Shown here: positions 8,253-16,004 of the stretch, piece after piece | Position numbering within the stretch: position 1 is the stretch's first letter | How the letters are laid out: every line of letters begins with the position of its first letter | Source of the DNA: JALHST01 sp038316335 | GTDB taxonomy: Bacteria; Bacteroidota; Bacteroidia; Flavobacteriales; Flavobacteriaceae | Length of the DNA: 64,000 bases | Assembly (NCBI GenBank): GCA_038316335.1 | Contig: JBBQAM010000001.1 | Location: 124,001-188,000 of the forward strand | Reading direction: 5' to 3' | The notes under the pieces: generated by a model | Told to the model about the DNA's origin: nothing | Database searches by the model: none | Seen by the model: only the letters and a program-made list of their open reading frames with translations | Translations under genes and position numbers: made by a program

Positions 8253-9092
8253 TTATTGATGTTGTACGATCATAAATGGTATGGTAACATGGAAGCCTAA
8301 TTTCTGAATGACCGGCTCTAAAAACAAGCGCTCTAAAAAAGTGTGTTTATGCTGCACCATCACCAATAGATTTATTCGATCCTTCACAAGGAAACCATCG
8401 ATAGCTTCGATAATTTCCTGATCCGGCAGCATCTGTAATGAATGAGAAGTCATGTCGAGCATCCGTTCTAATTTTTTCTTATTCTTTTCTTGTTGTTCAC
8501 TTAATTTATAACCCGATGAAACATGCAGGATTTCGATATGTGATAAGTGGCTCTTGGCAATGGTGATTAATTCGTTAAAAGATGCTGTCCTGTAGTCAAT
8601 TTCATAGTCAGTCGGGAAAAGTATTCTTTTGGGGTTTTCATATTTAAAAGTCGCAGGTACCGCTATGACCGGACAATTCACCTTTTTAATGACATGAACG
8701 GTATTGGTGCCCATCAGGATTTCTTTTGCCCCGGTTGCCCCATGTGTTCCCATAATTACGATATCCGCTTTTTCGTTTATTAAGGTGTTTGAAATTTCAT
8801 CGACCAACATATTGAAAGCCGCATGCAGCAAAAAGGTATGCTTCGGATTTTTGAACTGCTTTTTTATTTTAGCCTTTAGTTTTTGCAATTTTGAAAGACT
8901 GTCCTCCCGGTATATATCTCCAAGACCGATTTGACCGGGGCTGTGTAGTACATATTCGGCCTTATAAATGGCAGGGGTAAAGGTATGCAGCAGGTAAAAT
9001 GTTGAAGTCTCCTTCTTGTATAGTTCTAAGGCATACACAATAGCGTTATAGGCGTTTTCGGAAAAATCGGTAGGAAGTATTATTCTTTTCAT
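8253..9092 (-). CDS. universal stress protein, two UspA domains
   Basis: This 279-residue protein has two UspA domains with an intact first ATP loop (GTHGATGAKEILMGTNT) and a degenerate second domain (QHKHTFLERL). No ATGAY-N4-RTCAT site lies in its 67-bp upstream gap, which instead holds the odd-centred palindrome ATAAGAC-G-GTCTTAT at 9112-9126. It may be read through from the 9160-10005 gene. Confidence 0.92.
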   Translation of the reverse strand: MKRIILPTDFSENAYNAIVYALELYKKETSTFYLLHTFTPAIYKAEYVLHSPGQIGLGDIYREDSLSKLQKLKAKIKKQFKNPKHTFLLHAAFNMLVDEISNTLINEKADIVIMGTHGATGAKEILMGTNTVHVIKKVNCPVIAVPATFKYENPKRILFPTDYEIDYRTASFNELITIAKSHLSHIEILHVSSGYKLSEQQEKNKKKLERMLDMTSHSLQMLPDQEIIEAIDGFLVKDRINLLVMVQHKHTFLERLFLEPVIQKLGFHVTIPFMIVQHQ

Positions 9093-9111
9093 CGCAAAAA
9101 ACAGTTAGTTT

Positions 9112-9126
9112 ATAAGACGGTCTTAT
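9112..9126. repeat. perfect inverted repeat ATAAGAC-G-GTCTTAT
   Basis: Two 7-bp arms flank a single central base, 20 bp upstream of the 8253-9092 Usp start codon. It may be an operator. It does not fit either Crp/Fnr-type class in the window and no -7 box sits at the usual distance. Confidence 0.4.
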
Positions 9127-9159
9127 TAGGAAGGTGGCATTATTATAGTTTGGAAAGTG

Positions 9160-10005
9160 TCATCTTGCTACATTTTGTAATACTAAAAATGGGATCTTGA
9201 TATGAAGGCCGATCTTGTCAATGGTCGATTTGTAAAGCATATCCTCCATATAGGAGTGCCTAGAATTAACGATAATGAGCATATCGATTTGGTTGTGTAA
9301 AATATACTTCGTTATCGCAATCGTCTTATCTTTTTCCTCTGAGGTCTCAAAACGCAATTTTTGTTTTTGCAGACATTCCTCCAAAAAGTATTTATTATCT
9401 TCTTGACGATGTGAGAGGTGTTCGAGGGGATCAATGTACAATAAATGTATATTCGATCGAAAAGAACCGGTCAATTCACCCAATAATTTTAGTTCCCGTC
9501 GATTATATGGTACCATATAATTGGTAGGGAAGAGGATTTCCCGTGGGGCATTATATTCATAATTCTCCGGAATTGCTAGAACAGGGCAATGAACATATTT
9601 TAGCACTTGTAAGGTATTGCTGCCAAACGTAATTTTTCGGTCATTGGTGCTACCTCGAGTTCCCATGACCACAACATCGACATTCCTTTCATTGACTAAA
9701 TCGTTTAATTCATCGATTAATAGGCCAAAGGCTGGAATGATTTCAAATGTATGATGGGGATTTGGTGAATAGGACACGATTTCCGAATGTAACCTTAAAA
9801 GATTCTCTTCAGATTTTTTAAAAGTGGCTTCCTTAAGTAATTCGTGCTTATTTCGCTGCAGAGAGGTATCCTGCTGATATACTTCATCAGCATAAGCGTG
9901 CAGAATGGTAAATTGGCTTTTCTCATACTTAAATACCTGACATGCATATTTTAGTGCATTAAAGGCATTCTCGGAAAAATCGGTGGGCACCAAAATCTTG
10001 CGCAT
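9160..10005 (-). CDS. universal stress protein, two UspA domains
   Basis: This 281-residue tandem UspA protein has first-domain motif GTRGSTNDRKITFGSNT; the second Gly of the loop region is replaced by Asn-Asp, a slightly divergent loop. The second domain is degenerate (NSRHSYMED). It is transcribed divergently from a thioredoxin gene across a 117-bp region holding one shared palindrome, so both are probably switched by the same regulator. It may be first in a three-Usp transcript reaching 7405. Confidence 0.92.
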   Translation of the reverse strand: MRKILVPTDFSENAFNALKYACQVFKYEKSQFTILHAYADEVYQQDTSLQRNKHELLKEATFKKSEENLLRLHSEIVSYSPNPHHTFEIIPAFGLLIDELNDLVNERNVDVVVMGTRGSTNDRKITFGSNTLQVLKYVHCPVLAIPENYEYNAPREILFPTNYMVPYNRRELKLLGELTGSFRSNIHLLYIDPLEHLSHRQEDNKYFLEECLQKQKLRFETSEEKDKTIAITKYILHNQIDMLIIVNSRHSYMEDMLYKSTIDKIGLHIKIPFLVLQNVAR

Positions 10006-10060
10006 GTTTGTTACTATTTTTGAAATATTTCAAAATTACCGGCAATGGACTTATAAAACC

Positions 10061-10074
10061 ATGACATTCGTCAG
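10061..10074. promoter_or_regulatory. shared Crp/Fnr-type palindrome between divergent Usp and thioredoxin genes
   Basis: The site reads ATGACATTCGTCAG. Leftward, the minus-strand box TAATTTTG starts at 10038, exactly 29.5 bp from the centre. Rightward, TAAATTTG starts at 10096, 28.5 bp from the centre. A single dimer could activate both promoters from about -41.5. Confidence 0.78.
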
Positions 10075-10122
10075 TTGCATTCTTCAACCTTTTTATAAAT
10101 TTGTACTGTAATTTATAGTCAG

Positions 10123-10422
10123 ATGAAAAGTAGTTTCCAAGAGATAATTTCCTCCAAAAACCTTGTTCTAGTTGATTTTTCTGCAGAATGGTGTGGGCCC
10201 TGTAAAACATTGGGGCCTATTTTGATCCAAGTGAAGGACGAATTGAAGGATCGTCTGAAAATCGTAAAGATCGATGTAGACAAGAATCGTTCCTTATCCG
10301 AGAAATATGAAGTTAGGGGCGTGCCTACAATGGTCCTTTTCAAGGAGGGCAGACAAATTTGGAGGCAATCGGGCGTTGTACAAAAAAATGACATCGTCAA
10401 CATCGTGAAATCCCATCTTTAA
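10123..10422 (+). CDS. thioredoxin
   Basis: This 99-residue, single-domain cytoplasmic thioredoxin has the redox motif WCGPC (Cys24/Cys27), the VDFSAEW strand, the conserved KIDVDKN segment and the cis-proline GVPTMV. It reduces protein disulfides using thioredoxin reductase, which is not encoded here. It is the only rightward gene within the Usp array and shares a regulatory palindrome with the Usp gene 9160-10005, suggesting induction with the stress regulon rather than housekeeping expression. Confidence 0.95.
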   Translation: MKSSFQEIISSKNLVLVDFSAEWCGPCKTLGPILIQVKDELKDRLKIVKIDVDKNRSLSEKYEVRGVPTMVLFKEGRQIWRQSGVVQKNDIVNIVKSHL

Positions 10423-10491
10423 GGGTTCATGATTCTAAGTTCGGGTTCGAAAGTATTGAGCTCAAGCTTGTAAGGGGCCAATTCGCCCAAT

Positions 10492-11340
10492 TCACTCATG
10501 CAATACTAGAAACGGAACCTTTGTATGGTAGCTTATTTTCTCAATGGTCGGTCGAAACAGGATGCGCTGAAAAAAATTGAGGTTCTTTGCGACCATAGCG
10601 ATCATATCGATTTCCCTGCTCTCTGTGAAGCTTTGAACAGCCGCATCGAGGTCATTACCTCCAATCGAATGAAAACTATGATCGATATCAATCAGATAGT
10701 CGTTTAAAAAATCCTTGTTTTTTTGTTGCTCATCAAGGAGCTCCGCTTTTTGAGTAGTGAGATGTAAAATGCGTACGGTCGCATTGTGAAGCAATGCCAT
10801 GCTAATTAGGGTATTCAATAGGCGAATATCATAACTGATATGATAATCGGTCGGAAAGGCTATTTCCTTGAGACCCAAATAAATCGCCTCACTGGGTATG
10901 GCCAAAAGCGGGCATTTAATTTTTGTAATCGTATCGCCGGTATTACTACCGACTATTGCCTTTTTGAGACCGCCGGCACCTTTCGTTCCCATGATGATCA
11001 TGTCGATCTTTTTTTCGGTTGATACCCTTTTTATGGTGTCTATAAAATAATCGTGTACCGCAATAGTTTCAAAAGAGTGTTTTGTGTTGAAGGGGAGTTT
11101 TTCGATTTTTCCTAGCAACTTTTGAAGATTTTCCTTGCTTTCCTTTAAGAGGGACTCCCGATAAATTTCCGATGCCTCCCGGACGGCAGTACCGGGACCT
11201 GAATATGGGGAAATGGGGTCTACATGTAGTAGGTAAAATGTGCAACTTGATTTTTTAAATAGTTCAAGGCCGTATTTTAGGGCATTCCAGGCATTTTCTG
11301 AAAAGTCTGTGGGAACGAGTATGCGTTGCATCTTGGTCAT
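10492..11340 (-). CDS. universal stress protein, two UspA domains
   Basis: This 282-residue tandem UspA protein has an intact first-domain nucleotide loop (GTKGAGGLKKAIVGSNT) and a degenerate second domain (VAKNLNFFQRIL). The alternative start MQRILVP at residue 4 is equally plausible. It stands alone, convergent with the thioredoxin gene, with its own palindrome 47 bp upstream. Confidence 0.92.
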   Translation of the reverse strand: MTKMQRILVPTDFSENAWNALKYGLELFKKSSCTFYLLHVDPISPYSGPGTAVREASEIYRESLLKESKENLQKLLGKIEKLPFNTKHSFETIAVHDYFIDTIKRVSTEKKIDMIIMGTKGAGGLKKAIVGSNTGDTITKIKCPLLAIPSEAIYLGLKEIAFPTDYHISYDIRLLNTLISMALLHNATVRILHLTTQKAELLDEQQKNKDFLNDYLIDIDHSFHSIGGNDLDAAVQSFTESREIDMIAMVAKNLNFFQRILFRPTIEKISYHTKVPFLVLHE

Positions 11341-11386
11341 AATTTTGAATAATGCCCAATATTAAGCAACCTAATCGCAACATAAA

Positions 11387-11400
11387 ATGATGATTGTCAT
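11387..11400 (-). promoter_or_regulatory. Crp/Fnr-type palindrome (ATGAY-N4-RTCAT class)
   Basis: The site reads ATGATGATTGTCAT, upstream of the Usp gene starting at 11340. The minus-strand box TAATATTG starts at 11364, 29.5 bp from the centre. Confidence 0.72.
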
Positions 11401-11428
11401 AATTGAAAATAGACGGCATCGGAACGCT

Positions 11429-12484
11429 TTACTGAAAGATATGCTCGAGTTTGTCGCTGTCCAGTATTTTGATGTTCCTGTCCTTGATGTCGATAAGTCC
11501 TTCTTTTTTGAAGGCAGAGAGGGTGCGAATCAAAGTTTCAGTTGCCATTCCGGCAACATTGGCCAAATCGCTTCGCAAAACGTGCAGGTTGCCTTCGGGA
11601 TCTTTTTGAAGGCTTTGGGCAAATTTCAGCAGGGTACTAGCCGTTTTCTGGCGAACGGTGCCATAGGCCATCTGCAATAATTGCTCTTTTGCCTCTAAAA
11701 GATTTTCAGAAAATATTTTCATCAATTCCATGCTCAGTTGGTGGTTTTCTTGGAGAAGCAGACACAGTTTCTCGTTAGGAATTCCCACCAATTTAGTAAG
11801 TTCAATGGCCGAGGCAGATTCGCTATACGAAAGTCGTCGTGCGAATGAGGAAAAACCAAAAAAGTCATCTGGTTTATAAATGCCGGTAATGAGTTCCTTG
11901 CCGGTTTCATCTAATTTGTGGGTTTTCACAAGGCCCTTAAGCACGAGATATACAGTAGTGGCATTCATGCCCTCCTGATAGATGTTCTCACCCGATTCAT
12001 AGGTATATGACTTACCATTGTCATCAATGAAATTTTTCATTTCATCAATAGTATGCATGCTTTTTAGCGCATTATTTGTTTTCGTATTGAAATTGATATG
12101 GGGTACCTTATAAAGTTTGATTTTGGCCAAACGGCTCTTTATGGCCCCAATTAATTCGTGTTCGTCAAAAGGTTTGGTCAAATAATCATCTGCGCCTAGT
12201 TCCATACCTTTCCGAATGTCTTTATACTCGTTTTTCGCGGAAAGAAAAATAAAAGGAATATGTTGGGTATCTTGTGTTTGGGCAAGGGCTTCCAAGACGC
12301 CATAACCATCTAATTCGGGCATCAAAATATCACAAAGAATGATGTCGGGTCGATGCTGTTTGGCCGCTTCAATTCCTTTTTTGCCATCCGCGGAGGCAAT
12401 AACCCTATAATTCGAAAGCTCTAATAACTCCTGGATATTCTCCCTTAAAATCGAGTCGTCCTCTATCAGCAATACGGTGCACAT
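11429..12484 (-). CDS. response regulator receiver domain fused to a Crp/Fnr-type transcription factor
   Basis: This 351-residue protein has a receiver domain at 1-120 (acidic pocket E8/D9/D10, phospho-acceptor Asp52, Lys in LTKPF). A cyclic-nucleotide-binding-like beta-roll follows at about 145-265 and a Crp/Fnr winged helix at about 270-351. The recognition helix reads ETLIR (Glu316, Arg320), matching FNR's E-x-x-S-R in its Glu and Arg. Those residues read the GA core of FNR/CRP sites. This fits the ATGAY-N4-RTCAT palindromes around it, so it is the best in-window candidate for their activator. No FNR-type Fe-S cysteine cluster is seen; input probably comes by phosphorylation. Confidence 0.92.
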   Translation of the reverse strand: MCTVLLIEDDSILRENIQELLELSNYRVIASADGKKGIEAAKQHRPDIILCDILMPELDGYGVLEALAQTQDTQHIPFIFLSAKNEYKDIRKGMELGADDYLTKPFDEHELIGAIKSRLAKIKLYKVPHINFNTKTNNALKSMHTIDEMKNFIDDNGKSYTYESGENIYQEGMNATTVYLVLKGLVKTHKLDETGKELITGIYKPDDFFGFSSFARRLSYSESASAIELTKLVGIPNEKLCLLLQENHQLSMELMKIFSENLLEAKEQLLQMAYGTVRQKTASTLLKFAQSLQKDPEGNLHVLRSDLANVAGMATETLIRTLSAFKKEGLIDIKDRNIKILDSDKLEHIFQ

Positions 12485-12833
12485 ATTCCATATTTTAAGT
12501 TATTGGGAAGTCAACACTTTCGTTGCATGCCAACAATGCTCAATTGGGTACATTGATTTCGAAAGAGAGACTCGCCTAATAGTACATTTTAAAAATTTAC
12601 ACTGCCTTTGAGGCTGTTGGAAATTATAGTAATTTAAGGATTTTATTGCCTCTGTTTGACATTTTATGACACACTTAACATACCTCAGTCTTCTTACGAC
12701 TTAATTTGGTCGAAAAGTCATGTACATGATAAAGGTCATTTTTCAATTCACGCCCAGCCGATATTTTTGAGCCCCAAGCCAGAATTTGAAGTTGGTCGAA
12801 CCAAAACCTTTTAAGCAAGAGTACGATTAGAAA
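12485..12833. other. divergent intergenic region between the RR-CRP gene and the CbpA gene
   Basis: This 349-bp region holds the CbpA operator and -7 box at 12726-12769. No clear copy of either palindrome class was found near the RR-CRP start, so autoregulation is not supported. No further gene is seen. Confidence 0.6.
12726..12739 (+). promoter_or_regulatory. Crp/Fnr-type palindrome (ATGAY-N4-RTCAT class)
   Basis: The site reads ATGATAAAGGTCAT. A perfect Bacteroidota -7 box, TATTTTTG at 12762-12769, starts 29.5 bp from the centre; the CbpA start codon follows at 12834. Confidence 0.8.
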
Positions 12834-13727
12834 ATGGAATATATAGATTATTATAAAATACTTGGCGTACCAAAAAATGCCACTGGGCAGGATATCAAAA
12901 AGGCCTATCGAAAAATGGCCCGCAAATATCATCCCGATATAAATCCCAATAACGCTGAGGCCGAACAAAAATTCAAGGAAATCAATGAGGCCAATGAAGT
13001 ATTATCCGATCCTGAAAAGCGCAAAAAATATGACCAGTATGGCAAGGATTGGCAACATGCCGAGGAATTTGAAAAGGCACGTAGCCAACAAAGTTCGCGT
13101 AGGGCCTCAAATCAACAGTATTCCGGGGATTTCGGAGGGAATGATTTTTCCGATTTCTTCGAAACCATGTTCGGTGGTGCACGTGGTGGATATTCCGGGG
13201 GTAGTCAGGTGAAATTCCGGGGTCAGGATTTTAATGCGGAGCTTAAGTTACAACTACGCGATGTTTATACGTCCCATAAACAGACGTTGACCGTGAATGG
13301 CAAGAACATCCGGATTACGATACCAGCTGGCATCGAAAATGGCCAGACCATTAAAATAAACGGACATGGTGGGCCAGGTCGTAACAATGGACCTAATGGG
13401 GACCTTTTTATAACCTTTTCGATCGAGAACACGACCCCGTTTAAGAGAGATGGCATCAATCTTTATAAAAATGTAGATCTTGATCTGTATACCGCGGTAT
13501 TGGGTGGGGAACTAATGGTAGATACATTTGATGGTAAAGCCAAATTAAAAATCAATCCCGAAACGCAAAATGGTACCACCGTCAAATTGAAGGGAAAGGG
13601 CTTTCCAATCTATAAGCGGGAAGGTCAGTTTGGGGATCTTTTTATCACCTATACCGTCAAAACGCCAACAAATTTATCCCCTAAGGAGATCGAACTTTTT
13701 AAGGAACTTGCCGCTATCAAAAAATAA
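12834..13727 (+). CDS. cbpA: DnaJ-family co-chaperone, CbpA type
   Basis: This 297-residue protein has an N-terminal J domain (residues 3-68, HPD motif in YHPDINP), a Gly/Ser-rich linker at about 85-125 and the two C-terminal substrate-binding domains. It lacks the CxxCxGxG zinc-finger repeats of DnaJ, so it is the CbpA subtype that stimulates DnaK. The next gene, 7 bp downstream, encodes a CbpM-like modulator, confirming the pair. Its promoter carries one of the best ATGAY-N4-RTCAT/-7 box combinations in the window, placing it in the stress regulon. Confidence 0.93.
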   Translation: MEYIDYYKILGVPKNATGQDIKKAYRKMARKYHPDINPNNAEAEQKFKEINEANEVLSDPEKRKKYDQYGKDWQHAEEFEKARSQQSSRRASNQQYSGDFGGNDFSDFFETMFGGARGGYSGGSQVKFRGQDFNAELKLQLRDVYTSHKQTLTVNGKNIRITIPAGIENGQTIKINGHGGPGRNNGPNGDLFITFSIENTTPFKRDGINLYKNVDLDLYTAVLGGELMVDTFDGKAKLKINPETQNGTTVKLKGKGFPIYKREGQFGDLFITYTVKTPTNLSPKEIELFKELAAIKK

Positions 13728-13734
13728 TGGAATT

Positions 13735-14025
13735 ATGAAGCGTACCGATTTTATAGCCGTAACCGATTTTTGTGCCAGCCATAATATATCACATGCTTTT
13801 ATCGTCGAACTTAAGGAATATGGTCTTGTCGAGGTCGTTGAGAGCGGAAGCCTATTGTATCTGCCGTTGGATGAACTTCCAAAAACAGAAAAAATAATTC
13901 GTATGTTTTCGGATCTGGATATTAACTTGGAGGGTATTGAGGTCATTACGCGTCTTTTGACGCATCTTGAAGAACTTCGAAACGAAATGAGACACCTTCG
14001 GAATCGACTCGGTTTATATGAGTAG
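13735..14025 (+). CDS. cbpM: CbpM-like chaperone modulator (MerR-type fold)
   Basis: This 96-residue protein has a winged-helix/MerR-like N-terminus (FIAVTDFCASHNISHAFIVEL...YGLVEV) and a C-terminal helix (LTHLEELRNEMRHLRNRLGLYE). This is the architecture of CbpM, which binds the J domain of CbpA and inhibits it. The start chosen is the ATG at 13735, 7 bp after the CbpA stop; the frame is open further upstream but that part lies inside cbpA. Translation is probably coupled. Confidence 0.82.
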   Translation: MKRTDFIAVTDFCASHNISHAFIVELKEYGLVEVVESGSLLYLPLDELPKTEKIIRMFSDLDINLEGIEVITRLLTHLEELRNEMRHLRNRLGLYE

Positions 14026-14205
14026 TTGCCACTACAAAAGCACTCCCAGAAACAATCTCTTTAGGTGTTGTCAGTTTTCTTTATGTTACGGAATATTGAA
14101 TGCTTGTTTCGATCAAGGTGGCCCAAATCATTTCCCAGTGTATGATGGAAGATTTCCGAAGCGTGTGCCAGCGAATAACCTCTGATCTTCCTGAAAATTT
14201 CCTTC

Positions 14206-14219
14206 ATGACTTAGGTCAT
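14206..14219 (+). promoter_or_regulatory. Crp/Fnr-type palindrome (ATGAY-N4-RTCAT class)
   Basis: The site reads ATGACTTAGGTCAT, with TACCTTTA at 14242-14249 starting 29.5 bp from the centre. The downstream start codon is at 14275. The arrangement shows that the short gene there is really expressed. Confidence 0.78.
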
Positions 14220-14274
14220 TTCGAAGCCTATAATATTGCTTTACCTTTAGGGGACTAACCCAAAATCAATCCTA

Positions 14275-14487
14275 ATGAAGGTAGTTGCCAAAGTACAGGA
14301 CCTAACGAAAGACCTTAGCAAAAATGTTATCAGTAGAAATCTTAGTCGCATTTTGGATATTCGCATTTTAGAGATCGATACCGAAAATAGTACCATTACT
14401 TTTCTATATGACAGTGGTCTGGCCTTTGAAAAGGCAAAGCGCGAGCTGTGGCGTATCGGATATCCCATTCTGCAATGTATTACCTAG
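14275..14487 (+). CDS. HMA-like small protein lacking the CxxC metal site
   Basis: This 70-residue protein aligns with the genuine HMA protein at 18865-19137 from the first strand (MKVVAKVQDL / MKTSIRVQNL) to the end (A-x-R-E/Q-L-x-x-x-GYP). The KCGGCA metal loop is replaced by TKDLSK and the only Cys is at the C-terminus, so metal or thiol binding at the usual site is lost. It keeps the ferredoxin-like beta-alpha-beta-beta-alpha-beta pattern. It has a strong predicted stress promoter. Function unknown; a protein-interaction or regulatory role is possible. Confidence 0.7.
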   Translation: MKVVAKVQDLTKDLSKNVISRNLSRILDIRILEIDTENSTITFLYDSGLAFEKAKRELWRIGYPILQCIT

Positions 14488-14552
14488 GCGCCCAATAGGA
14501 TATCAAGTACATTCAACCCGGAAAACAGTTTGGCCCTTTAATTGCTTATTCT

Positions 14553-14966
14553 ATGAAATCATCACAAAAAGTTGGGAACGCATTTTATCAAAATCTTGGT
14601 AAACTTTTCTATGCAGTTGCATCGGTTGATAAAAAAGTAGCTCCCAAAGAGATAGAAAAGCTCAAAGCCGATGTACGCAAATACTGGCTTCCAATTGATG
14701 CTGATGAGGACGAATTTGGCACTGATGCGGCACATCAAATTGAAATCGTCTTCGATTGGCTACTGCATGAAGAGAAGGATAGTGCGCGATGTTTTGACGA
14801 TTTTATGGAGTTTTATTTTGACCATCCCCATAAATTCAGTACTGAAATTAAACAACTTACCTGGGAGACTGCCAATGGTATTGCCGCCTCTTTTGCGGGC
14901 AAGAATAAATCAGAAGTGATCGTACTCGCTAAATTAAAGAAAGCTTTAAAAAATACTGAGGTCTAA
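14553..14966 (+). CDS. TerB-like helical protein
   Basis: This 137-residue all-helical cytoplasmic protein resembles TerB/DjlA-type domains: LGKLFYAVASVDKKVAPKEIEKLKADV, then a long helix with D-A-x-I-E-x-x-FDWL. TerB domains bind metals or partners in stress systems. No signal peptide or catalytic motif is seen. It lies 65 bp downstream of the HMA-like gene and may be co-transcribed with it. Confidence 0.6.
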   Translation: MKSSQKVGNAFYQNLGKLFYAVASVDKKVAPKEIEKLKADVRKYWLPIDADEDEFGTDAAHQIEIVFDWLLHEEKDSARCFDDFMEFYFDHPHKFSTEIKQLTWETANGIAASFAGKNKSEVIVLAKLKKALKNTEV

Positions 14967-15010
14967 TTAGATACGGTCGATAAGTACCTAGACGGCCCAT
15001 AGTCTCTTTT

Positions 15011-15024
15011 GTAACCATTGTTAC
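15011..15024 (+). promoter_or_regulatory. Crp/Fnr-type palindrome (GTAAC-N4-GTTAC class)
   Basis: The site reads GTAACCATTGTTAC. A perfect -7 box TACCTTTG lies at 15047-15054, 29.5 bp from the centre, before the TauE start at 15075. Confidence 0.85.
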
Positions 15025-15074
15025 GGGGCAAAGATTTCCTTCCCGCTACCTTTGGGTCTTAATTTCATGACCGT

Positions 15075-15893
15075 ATGGATTTCCTTCAGATATTAGGGTA
15101 TATAGGTGCATTAATGATCGGAATCACTCTTGGCCTCATCGGAGGTGGAGGTTCTATTTTGACGGTTCCTATCTTTGTCTACCTTCTTTCGATCAATCCT
15201 GTTGTGGCGACTGGTTATTCGCTCTTTGTAGTTGGCATGACCTCGATGGTAGGGACGGTACAAAATATTCGAAAAGGGCTGGTCGATTTCAAAATGGCCT
15301 TTGTTTTTGCGATTCCTGCATTCATTGCGGTCTATATCAACCGAAGGTATGTCGTACCCCTGATTCCGGAAAACCTATTTAGTTTTAATGGGTTACTAGT
15401 TACAAAAGATATCGGAATCATGGTATTTTTCGCACTCCTTATGCTAGCGGCTTCCATTTCAATGATACGCGGAAAGGGCCAAGTGCTTGATAAAGAACGT
15501 GCAAATCGGCGCTCAAATATGATGACGATAATGGCCGAAGGATTTCTAATTGGCGCAATAACCGGACTCGTAGGTGCGGGAGGCGGATTTTTGATTATTC
15601 CTGTTTTGGTAGTCATGGCAAAATTGCCCATGAAAAATGCAGTTGCCACGTCACTGCTGATCATTGCTATCAATTCACTGATCGGCTTTATAGGCGATAT
15701 TGAAACCATGACCATTGATTGGCCATTTTTATTGGGTTTCATTGCTATTTCGATTTCTGGAATTTTTATGGGGATGTGGATTGGTAAGTCAATCGATGGC
15801 GATAAGCTTAAAAAGGGTTTCGGATGGTTTGTACTGGTAATGGGTATTTATATCATTTATAAGGAGCTTTTTATTTTGTTTGCAAATGGCTGA
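15075..15893 (+). CDS. TauE/SafE family sulfite/organosulfur exporter
   Basis: This 272-residue integral membrane protein has about eight hydrophobic segments and the two glycine-rich repeats of the family: GLIGGGGSILTVPIFVYLL near residue 20 and GAITGLVGAGGGFLIIPVL near residue 160. TauE proteins move sulfite, thiosulfate or sulfoacetate. A TauE gene is also part of the staphylococcal cst operon beside CstB and SQR, the same grouping as here. It has a GTAAC-N4-GTTAC site and a clean -7 box. Confidence 0.9.
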   Translation: MDFLQILGYIGALMIGITLGLIGGGGSILTVPIFVYLLSINPVVATGYSLFVVGMTSMVGTVQNIRKGLVDFKMAFVFAIPAFIAVYINRRYVVPLIPENLFSFNGLLVTKDIGIMVFFALLMLAASISMIRGKGQVLDKERANRRSNMMTIMAEGFLIGAITGLVGAGGGFLIIPVLVVMAKLPMKNAVATSLLIIAINSLIGFIGDIETMTIDWPFLLGFIAISISGIFMGMWIGKSIDGDKLKKGFGWFVLVMGIYIIYKELFILFANG

Positions 15894-15932
15894 TATAAAT
15901 CATACGCTATCACACCATAAAATGTAAGCTTT

Positions 15933-15946
15933 GTAACCTAAGTTAC
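15933..15946 (+). promoter_or_regulatory. Crp/Fnr-type palindrome (GTAAC-N4-GTTAC class)
   Basis: The site reads GTAACCTAAGTTAC, with TAATTTTA at 15969-15976 starting 29.5 bp from the centre, before the CstB-like start at 16005. Confidence 0.83.
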
Positions 15947-16004
15947 CTTCAAAAACTTGAATACATCGTAATTTTAAATCAGAAATATTTAATCATAAGG
16001 TGTT

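Noticed and set aside
15890..15903. CTGATATAAATCAT, FNR-like palindrome upstream of the CstB-like gene
   Set aside because: It overlaps the TauE stop and its -7 candidate (TAAGCTTTG) is off by one base and overlaps the GTAAC site. It fits neither class well and the GTAAC site explains the promoter.
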